A DNA stretch of 64,000 bases from Tomocerus qinae (GCA_020055645.1 CM034547.1:65569884-65633883), one strand, 5' to 3'. Shown: positions 50,701 to 64,000, numbered from the stretch's first letter. Program-made: numbers and translations. The notes: generated by a model not told the origin, from the letters alone.

Positions 50701-53700
50701 TTTAAAGTACCAAAAGGGATGAGGAGGGAAAGTTAATTTAGATATAATATGTTTGATTGCTACCTTGTATGCAATTACATTCATTTGCTTCACCTATTTA
50801 TGTACGCTGTACAATTAGGCTACAAAAATAGTTATGCTTGAATACATAGTAGAAATTGAAAATGTAACCTACCTACAACTACTTTCTTGCATAAATACAT
50901 CGCAAAATGAGCACTTAAAAAGTTTTTAATTACAATCACAATGCTAGCCTCATCTAGAAAACTAGTCTTGAAAGCTTCATTATTAAGTTAGATATTTCTA
51001 AGTTAGTTTCACCCTTAATGCTTAGAGGAAAATTATGGAATGCCTAATTGTTCTTGTCAATATTTATAAATTAAATATTGATTTTAATTACCATCTGAAA
51101 ATGTTCTCACAATTTTCTGCACACTACAAATACTCTTCGTTACATATTAATACTACTACTATTAATATCCGGCAGGATTTAACGTCCTTACTTGCTTCGT
51201 TTCTATGAAATATTTTAATTAAAGTACGCCATTCTTTCCTGCAAATTGGAAAATTGCTCCAATTTCCATTTTGTATATAGTTTACCTAGATTTACTGGTT
51301 CGTGTACTTTATTAACATGTATCTACATTTTTTTATCAAATAGGATGACTACGCATGTGAGAAGGGAAATTAATTTTAATAAGTATTAAGTTTACTTTAC
51401 TGCACTCAAAATTCAAACAAAAGGTTATCCTTTGTATACGCTCCACCGAGCAGTGTAAGTACCTTGTACATAATTGACACAAGCAACATTGTTATGCGTA
51501 TCATGCTCAAATTGCAAAATGAATTCTTAAAACACCGACGCAGCATGTTTTTCAAATACTTAAAGCTACGTGGCACTTTGTATTGTGTAATCGCAATAAA
51601 CTATTTGTTCATTATTCATACTAAAATAAGTAGGACTTTGTTTTGCTCCATAAAGTAGTGCTATTGCTTTATTAGTTCATGAGATACATTATTTATATAG
51701 GTACACCTGATAGACTGGATATGTCCATTGTGGTTGAATTTTCATAGAGGATGGAAATATGAATAAATTATAAGATCTGCGGCAATATTTATGTAAAGTG
51801 TGGTATGATTGTTGTTATTTTTTTCGTTCTCAACGCCTGAACGTGTTTTATCATAGTGTTCATAATTTCATATTTTATGTGATACAAAACTTGTTTTATT
51901 TATCCTGATGGGACACATCTGTTTCCCTATTTTGTCATAATGCAAAATAACTTCGCCGGTTGATGTCAGTACTTGAGCATCTGAGAATACTTTAGCATCG
52001 TCAAAACGTGTAGGTAGTTTAAGTGTACCAATTCTATGTAGTCTGACAACGTAGCGAGCTGTAAGTGTGCAATGCACCCACCTACATTCAGGACAGATAA
52101 TGTGGAACGTGTTATCTTTTCAACTCAAGGTCTATTATAGAATTCATGGAATATTGTGCAGAAAAGTTATTACCTATGTTATTGTAGTAAACCAAAATGG
52201 GGAAATTGGGAGATTCGTATAAGCAATGAAAAGTAATGAATCACAATAGTGTCTGAACATACTGTAATAATAACCTTTAGCGACAACCCGTTCTCTGCAA
52301 TCTCCATCTCTGGCACAGAATATTTCTGAACCACGACTTAAAAGTAAGACACAGGACTATATTATTTTGAGTACTAATTTATAGCCATGTACAAACATAT
52401 AGCTCCTTTGTTTTTGGTATTTTTTACACATGCGTTTTAATAGTACAGAACGAATCAAAGTAAATTACAAGCTTAGACATTTATACAGATTTAATTAGCA
52501 ATATGTTGTGTTATAGTAGAATTAAGTTTGTATTTTGGATGCTCACCTGTTTTGGTCTGCTCAGATTTAAAGCAATTGTATTTTTGAGTTCATTGCCATA
52601 AGCCAGGACAAGTCTTCTTGTTAAGTACATTCGCGATGTGTCGTGACTCTTCATTTAAAAAAATTTAAATCACCTGCCTGGGCATCTTGTATAGTGCAAA
52701 CTGCCATATAGAATATAGAGCCATCGGTATTATCTGTTGTAATACATTAGCATATATAGTGAACTGGGCTGTGGGCTCAATTCCAACAAAATCCTGAAAA
52801 GTGTAGTTGGTGTGTGCATTATGCATAAAAGAATGCAAGCAATCAGCATAATAAGAATATACATTGGATAGAGATTGTTGTTACGATAAGATGGTGTACT
52901 TTGCCCTCTGCTAGTTAATAATAATTGCCTGAAGACGAAATATGTCTACATGTCCGTAGAGATATAGATTGGATATACTCAAAATGCGTGGGAGGAGACT
53001 CGTCTAAATTCGGCTGGGTTTAACTTAATGTTTTCCTTGTTTTCTCACTTAACAATGAGTAGTGCCAAATACGGGGACAGAAACAGGATTCAAACAGCTA
53101 ATACTAGCACTTGCGTATTTGTTTGCAATTTTTCATTGATTTATGATTTGTATTGTGATCCTATGCACTTTTACAGAGCAAGACATAATCTCATCTTTAA
53201 AATCCATCCCACCACACCCAGAGCAACTGTGACCGCATAATCATCATAATACCCAAACAAATGTAAACCAAATGTTTGTTTGTAATCATCTAATTCCTCC
53301 TTAGCATGAAACAGTAATTAAATGGCTGTTTCTGTGTATTTTGTTTAACAAACAGTAAACATGTTTCCTTTTGTTATTAAAGGAAGATGCGAAATTGCTG
53401 CGCATTTTTCCTTGTAATCTAATAAAATATTCCTCTCACACAGTCATTAAAATGTAAAGCAAATACCCTACACAAGCCGAGCAAGATGTTTTTGTAACTA
53501 GATAGGTAGAGTGGGAATTAGTGAATCAATAGCTTCTACCAGTTTGTTTTTTAATGTTGATAATTGCATATTCCTGAGTTTTAGTTTCCCTTATCTTTGC
53601 TATCAATCACAACGTTCGCAGAATACAAATGAGAAGGCCAGCTTTATTTAATTTGCAATGGAAAATCTGAAGTCGGACCAAGTTTATCAATCGGGACGGA

Positions 53701-56700
53701 ATACATATTTTATATAGATGTTTTTCTTCTGGTTTATCGTATCATCCGAGAACACTGACTTAGCACATTCTAAAGTTGAGGAAGCAGTAATGATAGGGAG
53801 AACAGGTTATCAATTAAGAATTTATATTTAAGTCTCTATTTACATAAGTTCGTTGCTTAAACCCAAATGGAGACCTCCTAGAAATACTATTAGCAGTCGT
53901 TGTAAGTAAAGTACCTTGGCTCTGATTTATTCAACGATAGTGGTACTTGACTCAAAATAGTTTTTGAGAGCATCGTTTTCATGTAAAAGTTTGGATTAGC
54001 AATTTATTAGTTTTCTTTCTGTGTCGATGTTAGAATTTACAGTGGCTCATCGTATAGAAGAGTTTACTGCAACTGAAGAGTATGGTTAGCATTTACATGG
54101 ATGACATATGTAAAGCCTACAACGTGCACTGAAGTATGTAGGACAGTATCATTTTCTCAAAGCTATTGAATTATTCTCAAGTGTAGCAGGGATGCATTGA
54201 ATTCTAATGTAAAATGTAAATATATGTGTGTGGACAGGCACAAGGTTCCTTATACGTGGACATATAGATAACCCAGAAGAGCAGACTTCGTTAAAAGACA
54301 AGATTCAACAGGACAGCATGTGGAATTTATGGGCTAGGTTTAGCAGTTGAATGCAGCCGACAGAAGATTCCAAAATCGGGTAGTTTCTACATGACTCCGC
54401 ATCACATGTGTTGCAAAATCAAATGAAAGAAATGCAAATCCAGTTTGCATGATATTTGCATATTATTGTATCATTATTTTGCTAAATGACGCAATTTATT
54501 GCAAGTTTGCAATTCATTTCTGTAGGAGCTATTAATTAATATGGCAGGGAAATGGACACATTTGTAATCTTAATTACTCCTCGATGTATCAGTTTTGGAA
54601 ATGACTTATCTAACTAAAGCAGCAGAACCAAGTTCGGATTATAAACGTTATCTACCGAGGTTTAGTGTATCGTAAATTAATTATGATTACAGATTAGCTT
54701 GCATGTAGTATATCTTGTCTAGATAGGATCATGTATTGATTGGAGGTGTGCAAGTGGTTGGACTTGCGTGTGAAACAATGATAAGTAACATAAGGCCCAA
54801 CAGTTAAATCTGTACGTGCGAAAATACGATAGGAGAGTTGATGCAGTCGTTGGAAATGTAGTGCGGAGAACTGACTTGACTAATGATGGAAATAAGAGAG
54901 TGAGTATATAAAAGCAATAAAGAAAATTCTGCAGCCAATGCGTCTAACTTGCTGATTACAAGCAATAAATTGTAGGATTTGCGGTCAATTGCCAATTAAG
55001 CTTTGCTTTTCCTTTACCAGTCCAATTCGAACTTGAGAGTTGGAGAGCGAGGAAAAGCTGAGGCAGACCACACAGAAACTTCAGGAACTCAAACTAAATG
55101 ATTCATTCCTATATCTGACTTGTTAGATTGCATGTCGTTATTTCCTTTGTCAATTGCTATTTACGACCTCGTGAAATGGATACTTGCACTTAAATTAACT
55201 CTGATTTTGATTGGATATTTCCATTTACAAATTATATAAAATTCTTTTACTCTATTTAATAAACGACCCATTCTATTTCATTCTTAATGGAAATTTGTTA
55301 TCATTCCTCGCTTATATGGATATTAATAATCATTCCTACTGGTTAAGCTTTAAAATTCTTTAGCACATACACACAATTTACCTTAAGCACTCTGACTCTG
55401 ACATTTTATTTACTGGGTCAAGTAGAACTACATTAGTTTGGGTTTAATAAATCTGTCTCTCTCATTAGCAAATATAGGTAGTAGTTTGTTACAAAGAAAT
55501 ACTTAAAATTACATCAATACAAGTGGACTAGACAATAGGGAAATCGAATATAAAGGAGATCTAAGTGGCTAAAACCAGACAGTTTCGGCTGTACTTAAGA
55601 TTTAAACTCTATATACCTGGGATTATACTTTGTAATACAAAACATGCGTTATAATACTAAAAATTAATGATCCATTTATTTTGGTATCTGGTATAAGTTC
55701 CTTTAGCCCATCAAGTTTAAATTATTGCTAATACTTTTTGTAAATTAGATTAAGAACGTTTGATGTGGTTTTCTTATCTTTAACACGCTTCAAAGCAAAA
55801 ATTTCAACTCTCCGCTTGTACTAACGATATTATACGATTACTGCAATAACGTATCAAAAGAGTACTATTTTCAATTCAAAGAGGCACATCTATTATCTAT
55901 TTGATTCATGGTATTTCGTTAAGCTTATTATTTGAAGTGGCATTTCTGCATAGTATTTTTTACTAAAAGGACCAAGGGAAATTAGTTCATTTATTATTTC
56001 ATAGTGTTGGTTGATAATTGGCATCATACAAAGTAAAGTAATGAGTAAAGCGAATTAGATTTGTTTTCTAACTAAATTCTAGTGCAGAGAGGTATAGATA
56101 AAATCCTACAGTCCTTTAGGAAATGAAGTATCATGCATAGCAAAATTAGTTAGTATTTAAATGTAACGAAATTGAGGAAGTGTATGGGATTGGATGGAAT
56201 GAACTTTGTAAATTGGCATGAAAAGGCCAATTTCCTCCGTGAATGGAGACGGAGAAAAGAGAATATAAATGAGGCGGAATGTGAAACATTATTGTTTCCC
56301 ATGTCGTATGTAAATATGGAGAATCAAATCTCAGGTTATGCATAATGCATAGGTATGTCTGTAAAGTCAGATGCGATGTAGTAAGTGTGTCCCCTCCTCC
56401 CTTCTGAACACCTAAATGTAATAGAGTAATAGAGATGCAGGCCGGAGAGCCAATTCCTGCGTAAAGTTAGATTTAAACTGAATGTTTACATACACACACT
56501 GGAGATTCAACCTAACGAACGAGTCAAGGAAAATTGATTTAGGAAGAAATTCTTCTGCATACTCTCTAGATACGCAAATACGCATTATGTCTGTGTGCAT
56601 CTAGATAGTGAGTTGTAGCATTGTAGTTTGTAAGCAAATCAGCCATTTATTTTGATGGCAGAATGTGAGTTAAGAATTCTACTGTGTCCTCTTTTCGGGT

Positions 56701-59202
56701 CGACAGCCAGTATCTGTATGATGGAGTCTTTATGGCACTGAAATGGGATATTTGCCTGAAATGTGGCAGGTTACGTTATGTTATAGTACTCTGCAGTGCA
56801 CAGATGCGTTCGGCTCTCCACAATTTTTAATGCAGTCAATTCACTTTATAATGTACTCAGAAGTGCTACACACATGTTTGCGGGCGGGCCAATCATCAAC
56901 TTGATGTATCGGAAAGTTAACAACTAGTTCATAGGAAAATTCAATTCTAAATGCGTAACATACCAAATACGTGTTATAATATGGCAGTAGGTAGTGAAAT
57001 ACAGTCTATGTAGTATTATAGATAATACCCTGTGTGCATAATCACAATTTTGATCTAGTGATGTGCGTTGGTTATTAGCATTTTAGACGCATTATTACTC
57101 ACAAGTCCATCATGTAAATGTACCCCAATTTCAGACTTGAGTATAGATAAAAATTCACGAAAATCTCTCTGCATATTATTTGTACATTCATAACATAGAC
57201 GCCCGTAGGAGTTTTATGTTATGATCTGTGTACTTCCGAGACCAAGTTTGTTTCTGAACAGGATATCCACACCAGTGGGTACATAGCCAATAATATTGCA
57301 TTAATGTCGTTAAGTACATGGATCTGTATGTGAATGGGACATGTAATCGTTTTAATGACACTTTAAAACATCCCTACAGTCATATGCTTATTTTAGTGGC
57401 ACTACTTTAATAATGGTTAATACCGAGTAGGTTTAATGGTGTTGGGAAACACAAGTATTGATAGTATCTACAGTGCAACATGGTAAGATGATGAATATGG
57501 TTGTGCATTCGAATTTATTTAAAGAGCTCTGGTTCACATTCAATTTTACGATTTGTAAGTAGTAGTAGCTATTATAAAGGAATGAATGAATGCAGTTGGC
57601 AATAAGTAGTAAGTGCGTCTCGGGTACTTATCGTTAGATATTTTTATTAGGCTAAAAGCATTAGGTATCCGATTGGGCTAGTCTAGCATAAGTAAATGTA
57701 TCCTAGAGAGTTTTGAGTGAGCTGGAAATTGAAATGCGTTTCGTTCACACCAAAAAGTCAAACCACTAGCGAGGATTAGAGATCCCAGGCTGAACTGAAC
57801 TACTTAATGGATGTATGTAAAGTTAAAGTTGACTTGGGCCGCTCTACATAAATAGAATTGTACTCGTGTACATACTTGAGTCAAATCAAGCAGAGAATTT
57901 ATATTTCAAGGGGAGTGAGCAGTGCAGTTTCTTCGTTGACTTTCACGTTCCGTTTGGTGGTTAATGTCACTCCTTGGTTCGTTATGGCTGTCGAACAGGA
58001 ACATGTTATGTAATGGATGGGCATGGATGGATGCATTTTCCTAGATGGATTCGATTGGATTCAAAGATCATTGGCTCTGCTTTCTACTCCTACTACATTC
58101 ACTTTACAATAGAGAGCAAACTCTCAATCACAGACACTTGAACATGCATCAAAATCCAAAGTGTACATTACATTCATATACACTCAATTTCTCTCTAGCC
58201 ACAATTTCATGCACAGCTCTTCGGACTAGAAAGTCTACAGTTCCAATAGCTCAGGAATGCAATTATCTATACTTACGACTCTATAATTCTCGAATGTTTA
58301 TTTTATCAGCCCCAATCTAACAAAATAGCTTACAGTAAACACAATACAATTTCTATCTATTGCAATTGGAAAGATGTTATTGTTATTGGAATGTGTATAT
58401 GCTTTTCTTGTCCTTTTAGCTATGCTATGCCTTGGTATACATTCCAATGCATACAATGTACCCCTAGCATTTGTGTTATGTATGACTACGATTAGGTTGC
58501 ACAACTCAATCTTAGTACGACTGGATAGTTCTCTTACAGTCAATTCAAGTGAATTCAGTTGATACTGCTGAATGAAGCATTTTCAATCACAATCCATTCT
58601 TCTATAAAGCTTTTACAATGTAAAGCGTTTGTAATTAGCATGGTATGTTTCTATTGAATGTAAATCGTTTTTAAGCTCCCTAGATGTAATGCACATTTTG
58701 GGCTTTTTGGGGGAAATTGTTATTTTAATGCATTTTATTGAAGTCCTAACTTTATTCTATCCGTGGGGAAATATTTTATCATCTGTCTATACAGATAAGT
58801 TTGAATGGCTATTGCTAGGTATTTTACATTCGAATGACAACGTATCATAGTGTAATAAAATACCTAGCGCGCTGGCGGTCGTCACTTTATCCATGCTAAT
58901 TAAACAATGTGACCCATGACATCATCAGGCTTAAAAATTCTTGACATTTTTGAACGGATAAGTAAGGTATATTTTGACCATTTCATTTATTTGCAATGGA
59001 TATAGTGGTTATTGGGTTATATTGCTACAATTAATTTAATTACATTTTTGTGTAGCTCCTTCAAATTCCTTATTGCTAAAGTTCTAGGGCGGTAAAAGCA
59101 CAACTTATTTCGTCCTACAACTTGGATCTATAGCATACTAGTATCTACTATGGAATAATTGATTTAGCAATTAAACAGTGGTATTTCACAGGAAAGAAAA
59201 GT
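44753..59202. other. Non-coding stretch, no supported gene
   Basis: AT-rich DNA without recognisable coding exons. It holds a (TAT)5 microsatellite at 45704-45718 and a 13-bp perfect hairpin at 58814-58868. ORFs up to 120 codons (47227-47589 minus, 47908-48231 plus) have no motif. It may be intergenic DNA or a long intron. Confidence 0.5.
58814..58868. repeat. Perfect 13-bp stem hairpin
   Basis: GCTAGGTATTTTA at 58814-58826 is the exact reverse complement of 58856-58868, with a 29-nt loop. It could be the tips of a small MITE or a stem-loop. No flanking duplication was recognised. Confidence 0.5.
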
Positions 59203-59328
59203 GGTATCCGGAGATTTCGTCAATAAAATTTCGACAATTGACAATGGTGATTCCGACAATAGGTAAAAGGTGATTCCGATAATGTTAAAGGAGATATCGA
59301 TAATGTCAATGGGGAATTCGACAATGAA
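59203..59328 (+). repeat. Left terminal inverted repeat of the MULE, with subterminal repeats
   Basis: Pairs with 60551-60669. It contains several variants of a unit resembling GGAGATATCGACAATG, spaced at about 20-25 nt. Arrays like this are known to bind transposase in some Mutator-type elements; binding here is inference. Confidence 0.75.
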
Positions 59329-59485
59329 TAGAAGTATACTAATGTTGTACTCTGTAATTCTGTGATGTTGTCTGTAGTGTATTATTTGTTACTTCATAAG
59401 ACGTAAATTAGAACTCCTCATTTGGTTTCTTCGCTCGTAATCTCCCTTAGTCCAAGATAATAAAATCAAGACAGAAGCCACGTAA

Positions 59486-60087
59486 GTAAAATTATTTGAA
59501 GTTATTGTTTCTTCAAACATAGGAGAAGTGTGGCAGCCTAGAGAAGTTATAATTGATTTTGAAATGGGAGTTAAAAACGCTTTGAATTTTGTTTTACCAA
59601 ACACTCAGGTATATGGTTGTCTTTTTCATTTAGGTCAGTGTTTTTATCGTAAAATACAAGACTGCAAAAACAATATACTAACCCAAACACAAGTATTAGC
59701 TTGAATTTCAGGTCCATGATAGCATTAGCATTTGTACCACAGAATGAAATAAGGATTCGTTTTTTAGAACTCAGAACTACTTTCCCATCAATTCTTACTC
59801 CATTCACTCAATATGTTAAAAAGAATTAGATAGGCACTTGGACAAGTCAACCAACTTTCCCTCCAGACATGTGGAATTGCTACCAGCGTAGTTTATCAGG
59901 GATTCCGCGTACTACTAACAGCCAGGAGGGTTTTCATAACTCGATTAATCTAAGGTTTAGAACGTATCATCCTAGATTTTGGTGTTTCATTGAAAAATTA
60001 CAGTTAGAGGAGAGCAAGTGGCATTTAGCTGTACAACGAATCGATGCAGGTTTATGGAAAACACCTGGCAATAAATATGTCCTCTGA
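59486..60087 (+). pseudogene. MULE transposase, 5'-truncated and degenerate
   Basis: Two frames carry one protein. Frame A (about 59486-59703) contains WQPREVIIDFEMGVKNAL, with the second DDE-type Asp in the DFE context, then GCLFHLGQCFYRKIQ, the CxxH-like motif that follows it in MULE transposases. Frame B (59701-60087) continues with MIALAFVPQNE, an in-frame TAG at about 59827-59829, then MWNCYQRSLSGIPRTTNSQE and GFHN...HPRFWCFIEKL. This is the C-terminal 'PRTNN-EGFH...HP-W-FI' block common in animal MULE proteins. The segment carrying the first catalytic Asp is missing or unrecognisable. At least one frameshift and one nonsense codon make it non-functional. It lies wholly inside the MULE termini. 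Confidence 0.8.
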
Positions 60088-60129
60088 CACAGAAGGTGAT
60101 GAGAATGCTGCAATATAAGTTATGGCCAT

Positions 60130-60419
60130 TATGATTATCAAGATGCCTCGAATTTGTCACTCTATAGTAACGCATTTGTTTAATATCAACTCCATTACAA
60201 GGTGAAGACATAGAGGGGGTTTCCCGGATTTTTGCACCCAATCCGTATTTACTTTCTACCACAGAGAGGTAGGCACCCAACCCAAATAACCATGGTTACT
60301 TTTGGCTTGGGTGTTTACTTCTCTGTGGCAGTGTAGGTAGAATTCGAATTGGGTGCAAACTCGGGCAATATCCTTCTATGTCTTCACCTTGTAATGGAGG
60401 CATCTTGATGATTATCATA
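60130..60419. repeat. Nested palindromic element (foldback) inside the MULE
   Basis: The core palindrome at 60190-60399 has arms starting CTCCATTACAAGGTGAAGAC and meeting at CCATGG (60290-60295). The arms remain similar for most of about 105 nt each. An outer pair, 60130-60149 (TATGATTATCAAGATGCCTC) and 60397-60419, is also complementary but separated on the left by an extra 40 nt. It is probably a small MITE inserted after the transposase region. A transcript would form a long hairpin able to feed small-RNA pathways; that is speculative. Confidence 0.7.
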
Positions 60420-60550
60420 AATAGAATTTTAAAGATATAATAAACAGACTACAGAATATTAACATTGACAACGGAATTTTAAAAGTAAGTACAACGCTAA
60501 TACTGCTAATTGGCATATTATTATGTTTACATTATTATGTATTTTTGATT

Positions 60551-60669
60551 TGTCGATATCTCCATTGTCATTGTCGAATAATCCTTTACCATTGTCGATA
60601 TTAAACTTTTTCTTGTCGAAATCTCCTTTGTCAATTGTCGAAATTGTATTGACGAATTCTCCTACAACC
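60551..60669 (-). repeat. Right terminal inverted repeat of the MULE
   Basis: Reverse-complement partner of 59203-59328. The best-preserved block is the outer 35 nt, including TTGTCAATTGTCGAAATT. The inner part keeps the repeated ATTGTCGA units. Confidence 0.75.
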
Positions 60670-63600
60670 AAGAAAAGTATGTACGTATTCTTATATGGAC
60701 AGTAGGAGTGGCATAAGGCAAATGTATAGTGATAGATCCGGAGATAAGTTCCTGTCCAGAGGATAGTAGCTCATTGTTAGCTTCATCTGCGAATAATTGC
60801 ATGACATTCCTCAATGAATGGTTTCTGCGGAATGCCATGAGAATTATCTCTGTATCTGGCCGCATTCGAATCTCCATCAGAAGTACAGCAGTAGTGTAGT
60901 GCAATACTGTTCAGGATGTAATGGGTAGTGCAATTGCAAAAAGGTTTGGTGTAAGTACCTAGAAGATGTGTCTCACCATCGGAATATCATGTAGAGCAGC
61001 ATTTAGGTTTGATTATTACCGCACCCCACGGAGCTGAGACTCCCTGAAGAGAGTCAGAGTCTGAACGTGGCTGGTAGATACAAAAAAGACAAAAGGATCA
61101 TTTGTTTGACTCCGTTACATTTGTTGTTTGGTGCTTTGCTAATGTTTCATGGATTATGCAACCCACCACCACTTTAAATATGCGTTCAGAAAGATTACTT
61201 CTGGGAATAAACAATCGTGCAGGAAATCTCGAGTTATCTTGCCTTCTCAATTGGAGCAGAGGAATGAATGAATATGCAGAAAACACTTTCGAAGTACTAT
61301 TGTGTCATAATTTTCACATTTACAGAATCTTGCAGCTATGAAGATTTAGTATACACCTAATCGAATTAGAATGAACATTACAATATCCCTGAATCATAAT
61401 TTCTACATTGTCGAACTATTCAAAGCAATAATCATAAGCAGATAATTGTAAAGCTTGACTATCTAAACTCAGGCGCTACAAAAAATACATTTACTTACGT
61501 AGGAAGATCAAGTCAATTATCGTTCAGATGACTTTGCCACTTTTACCTTGTAACATGAGCACTAACATCATTTTACACGCAACAGGAGCTTCCTCTTCAT
61601 GATTACTAAGGAAATTCAACATAATTTAGTACGTTTCTTTGATTAGTATGCGCTGAAGGGAATCTATGCATCAAAGATGTGATGAAAATATAAATCCCTA
61701 GAAAATTAGCTTAGTGTTCATCACAGATTGCAGTCGTTACAAGACCTATTCGTGATTTTGAGTGCAAAAATGCAATTTAAATGCACATGATTCCTGTCAC
61801 TCTTTAATTTAACGCTCAAGTTTTTGCAGTTGCAACACATACCTGTTGTGAAGCAGACGAGTGGAACCTTGACTGTGACTTTGGCTGCGACTTTTTCCTG
61901 TAGATTACGCAATTGTTTGTTATTCCCTACAAAATATTCTTTTTATGATAGTCAGATGTACGTAAGTATCTGTCCAATATAATTACAGTTAACGATGGTA
62001 TAATAATGAGATAATATTGTAGGGTACTAATATTCTGCCTGAGTCTTTATGTACTGGGCAGTCTTTATTGAAGTTTCTAATGGGGATTTTCTATGTGAAC
62101 ACATTAACAATTAACAAGAGGCCTAACACTAAAATGTTATCTCTATTGCTAAGTGTCCCTAATATCTTTAGAGTGAATATGGACAGTGTAGTGTAATTTA
62201 GACTGACAAGAGTATGTGAAACAAAAGTGAATAGCTATTTTGCAATTTAATCGCGTAGTCGTCCTATCTTTTGCATAATAGTGTTTGGAACGAAGTCTGC
62301 AAACATTATAGAGGGAATTGTATCGCAAATTTTATTGCCCAAGATCATTAAATGTTCATATGGTGAGGTACGAAGTACCTGCAGTGAAATTGAAGTCGAA
62401 TTTTGAAGGACGAAAGTATTCCAGAGGAGAACAAAGTCTATTTAAAATAAAGTAGTTCCAACCATATAAAATCCCAAATGTATTTTTATGAATATTGTAA
62501 TATGTACTTTACCTCGGCGGTTTAGGTCTTTATAAGTTTAATAGTATTCTCTTGGCTTGGTTCGATGAATTGCCTAAAGCCATGCGAGCCAGATAACGCG
62601 ACACAACTACTTCACACACTACTATATACTACTATGTATAATATAAAGACTACTACTATTATATAGTAGAGATATTCTTCCTTGTTGCTACAAATGCAAC
62701 TCTTCATCCCCGTAATGATTGTGTATATACAGTGTAATTCGCAAATAAAATTGTAGCCTGCCGTTGTGGCAGGATTTGAGTTTCATTTTATTTTAGTCAT
62801 TTCAGTTTTATTTCGCCGCTGCAGAACAAACAAAGCCAGACAATGCACTATGCTGGTGTAACATTTTGCACGATGTATCATTAATGGAGAATTCGTGTCA
62901 GGTCTCATTCCATTGCATTTACTCCACGGTGGTTTCGTTGGGCTACCCAAGTTCACTAGTGAACGTGTTTACTCAATTCAATAGTGAATTGATAGCCAGT
63001 TTCTGCAGTTAACTATTTTAATGTCTGGCTTATTTACTCTCTGGGCTACCTTAACAGCATTTTGTGTACGGGGTCAGGTACACTACGGTTGGGATTTACT
63101 GTACAATTTAAACTGTACACTGCACACTTATCAGAAATTATTGCCGATAAAAATAGTAGGAAAAGGGACTCACAGGATATGATTATTGTTGCCTAAAGGT
63201 AACACGAGCATACTAATGCATATCTATTTCTTCCTGTGATAGATTGGATGGGATGGCACTCCTGCACACGTCATTACCACTCCTTACTATCTTTTAAAAA
63301 GTCTAGAATAGCTGCAAGTATCTTTTACTTTCTAGTTCCCATTTGGCCCCAAAATTTTTATTTTCTATTTTTCTTCCTCCTTTCTCCTTGTTTCTTAATT
63401 CTTTATTTTTCCTACCTTCCCTGTTTAATTTCATCAAGAAAGTTCCCTGTGATTCTCTAGAGTATCAAGAAAGTTCCAGAATCCAAAGTTCTTTCCACCA
63501 GCGGGAAGATGTGCGTAGTCTGCGTCACGACGTCTCGTCCAAATCGTTTGGTTTAACTTTTTCCGTGTGTAGAATGGGGCAAGTGGAAGGATTTATTTTA

Positions 63601-64000
63601 TTATCCTGACGAGGAAAAGAAGAATAAGCGCTTCTCCAGATCTTCCTTGGCTTTTGATGCTATTTTGTACAGATATAGAGAGAGGAGTGATATGTCAAGC
63701 TGTGTCTGCCACTCTCTCCAACAGATGCCTAGTTATCGTTAGACAGTTAGACATTTCAGTTCAGCAGTGTCATTTAACGTCCTAGACGACGTCCACCGTA
63801 GCTATAAGCCACACGGCTAAGTTTCCCTACTATAGTGCCCACCATCGATAAGCCTTTTAACAACTTAGCGTGTGGGTGGAATGGCACTGCATTTATTCAC
63901 AGTGTCACTTTTTTGAGTATTTTGTGCTTATGCTCAAGTGTGGCAGTTTATCTTTGTCTATTTATAAACTGCACTTCCTTCTCTGTTACTGCACCCTCCA
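60670..64000. other. Non-coding stretch to the window end
   Basis: No gene recognised. A perfect 10-bp inverted repeat (CTACTATATA at 62619-62628, complement at 62660-62669) sits in a TACTA-rich tract. A pyrimidine-rich stretch occurs near 63340-63440. ORFs under 90 codons carry no motif. Confidence 0.5.

Larger units (their letters stand above)
59203..60669 (+). mobile_element. Mutator-like element (MULE) with 9-bp target-site duplication
   Basis: Inverted termini begin GGTATCCGGAGATTTCGTCA (left) and, inverted, GGTTGTAGGAGAATTCGTCA (right). They continue with similarity for about 120 bp, with repeated GACAAT-containing units. AAGAAAAGT occurs directly outside both ends (59194-59202 and 60670-60678), a 9-bp duplication within the 8-11 bp range usual for Mutator-type transposition. 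The interior encodes a decayed MULE transposase on the plus strand and contains a nested palindromic element. At 1.47 kb it lacks the transposase N-terminal half and is an inactive derivative. Confidence 0.85.

Overview
This window looks like AT-rich, gene-poor nuclear DNA from a metazoan, possibly an arthropod, though the taxon cannot be fixed from sequence alone. Open reading frames are short and scattered and rarely resemble proteins. There are no operons, rRNA or obvious tRNA genes. The only long coding block has eukaryotic splice signals and belongs to a retrotransposon. I found no host gene that I can support, so almost everything identifiable is mobile DNA.

The main feature is a structurally complete DIRS-type (tyrosine recombinase) retrotransposon at 33699-38677, about 5.0 kb. 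It has inverted terminal repeats that are identical over 140 nt. It encodes a gag-like protein, a reverse transcriptase/RNase H/methyltransferase-like polyprotein and a tyrosine recombinase. A 132-nt internal complementary region (38279-38410) matches, base for base in reverse complement, the two outer ends of the element joined through a shared AATTAT. That is the junction expected of a circular intermediate. No target-site duplication is seen, as expected for recombinase-mediated insertion. The gag start exon appears to be separated from the gag body by a 265-nt GT-AG intron. The pol frame has no early ATG and overlaps gag by 163 nt in the -1 frame. The recombinase start overlaps the pol stop as ATGA. 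The gag body carries two +1 frameshifts, while pol and the recombinase are open.

Other mobile DNA: (i) a 1.7-kb unit at 29570-31275 bounded by about 32-bp inverted repeats, class unknown; (ii) a 0.92-kb foldback MITE at 43833-44752 with about 290-bp inverted repeats and TA flanks, Tc1/mariner-like; (iii) a 1.47-kb Mutator-like element at 59203-60669 with a 9-bp target duplication, repeat-rich inverted termini, a decayed MULE transposase and a nested 210-bp palindromic element; (iv) a doubtful Helitron-like scrap near 39.4 kb.

The remaining roughly 54 kb (1-29569, 31276-33698, 38678-43832, 44753-59202, 60670-64000) holds only short simple repeats, small hairpins and chance-length ORFs. It is probably intergenic or intronic.
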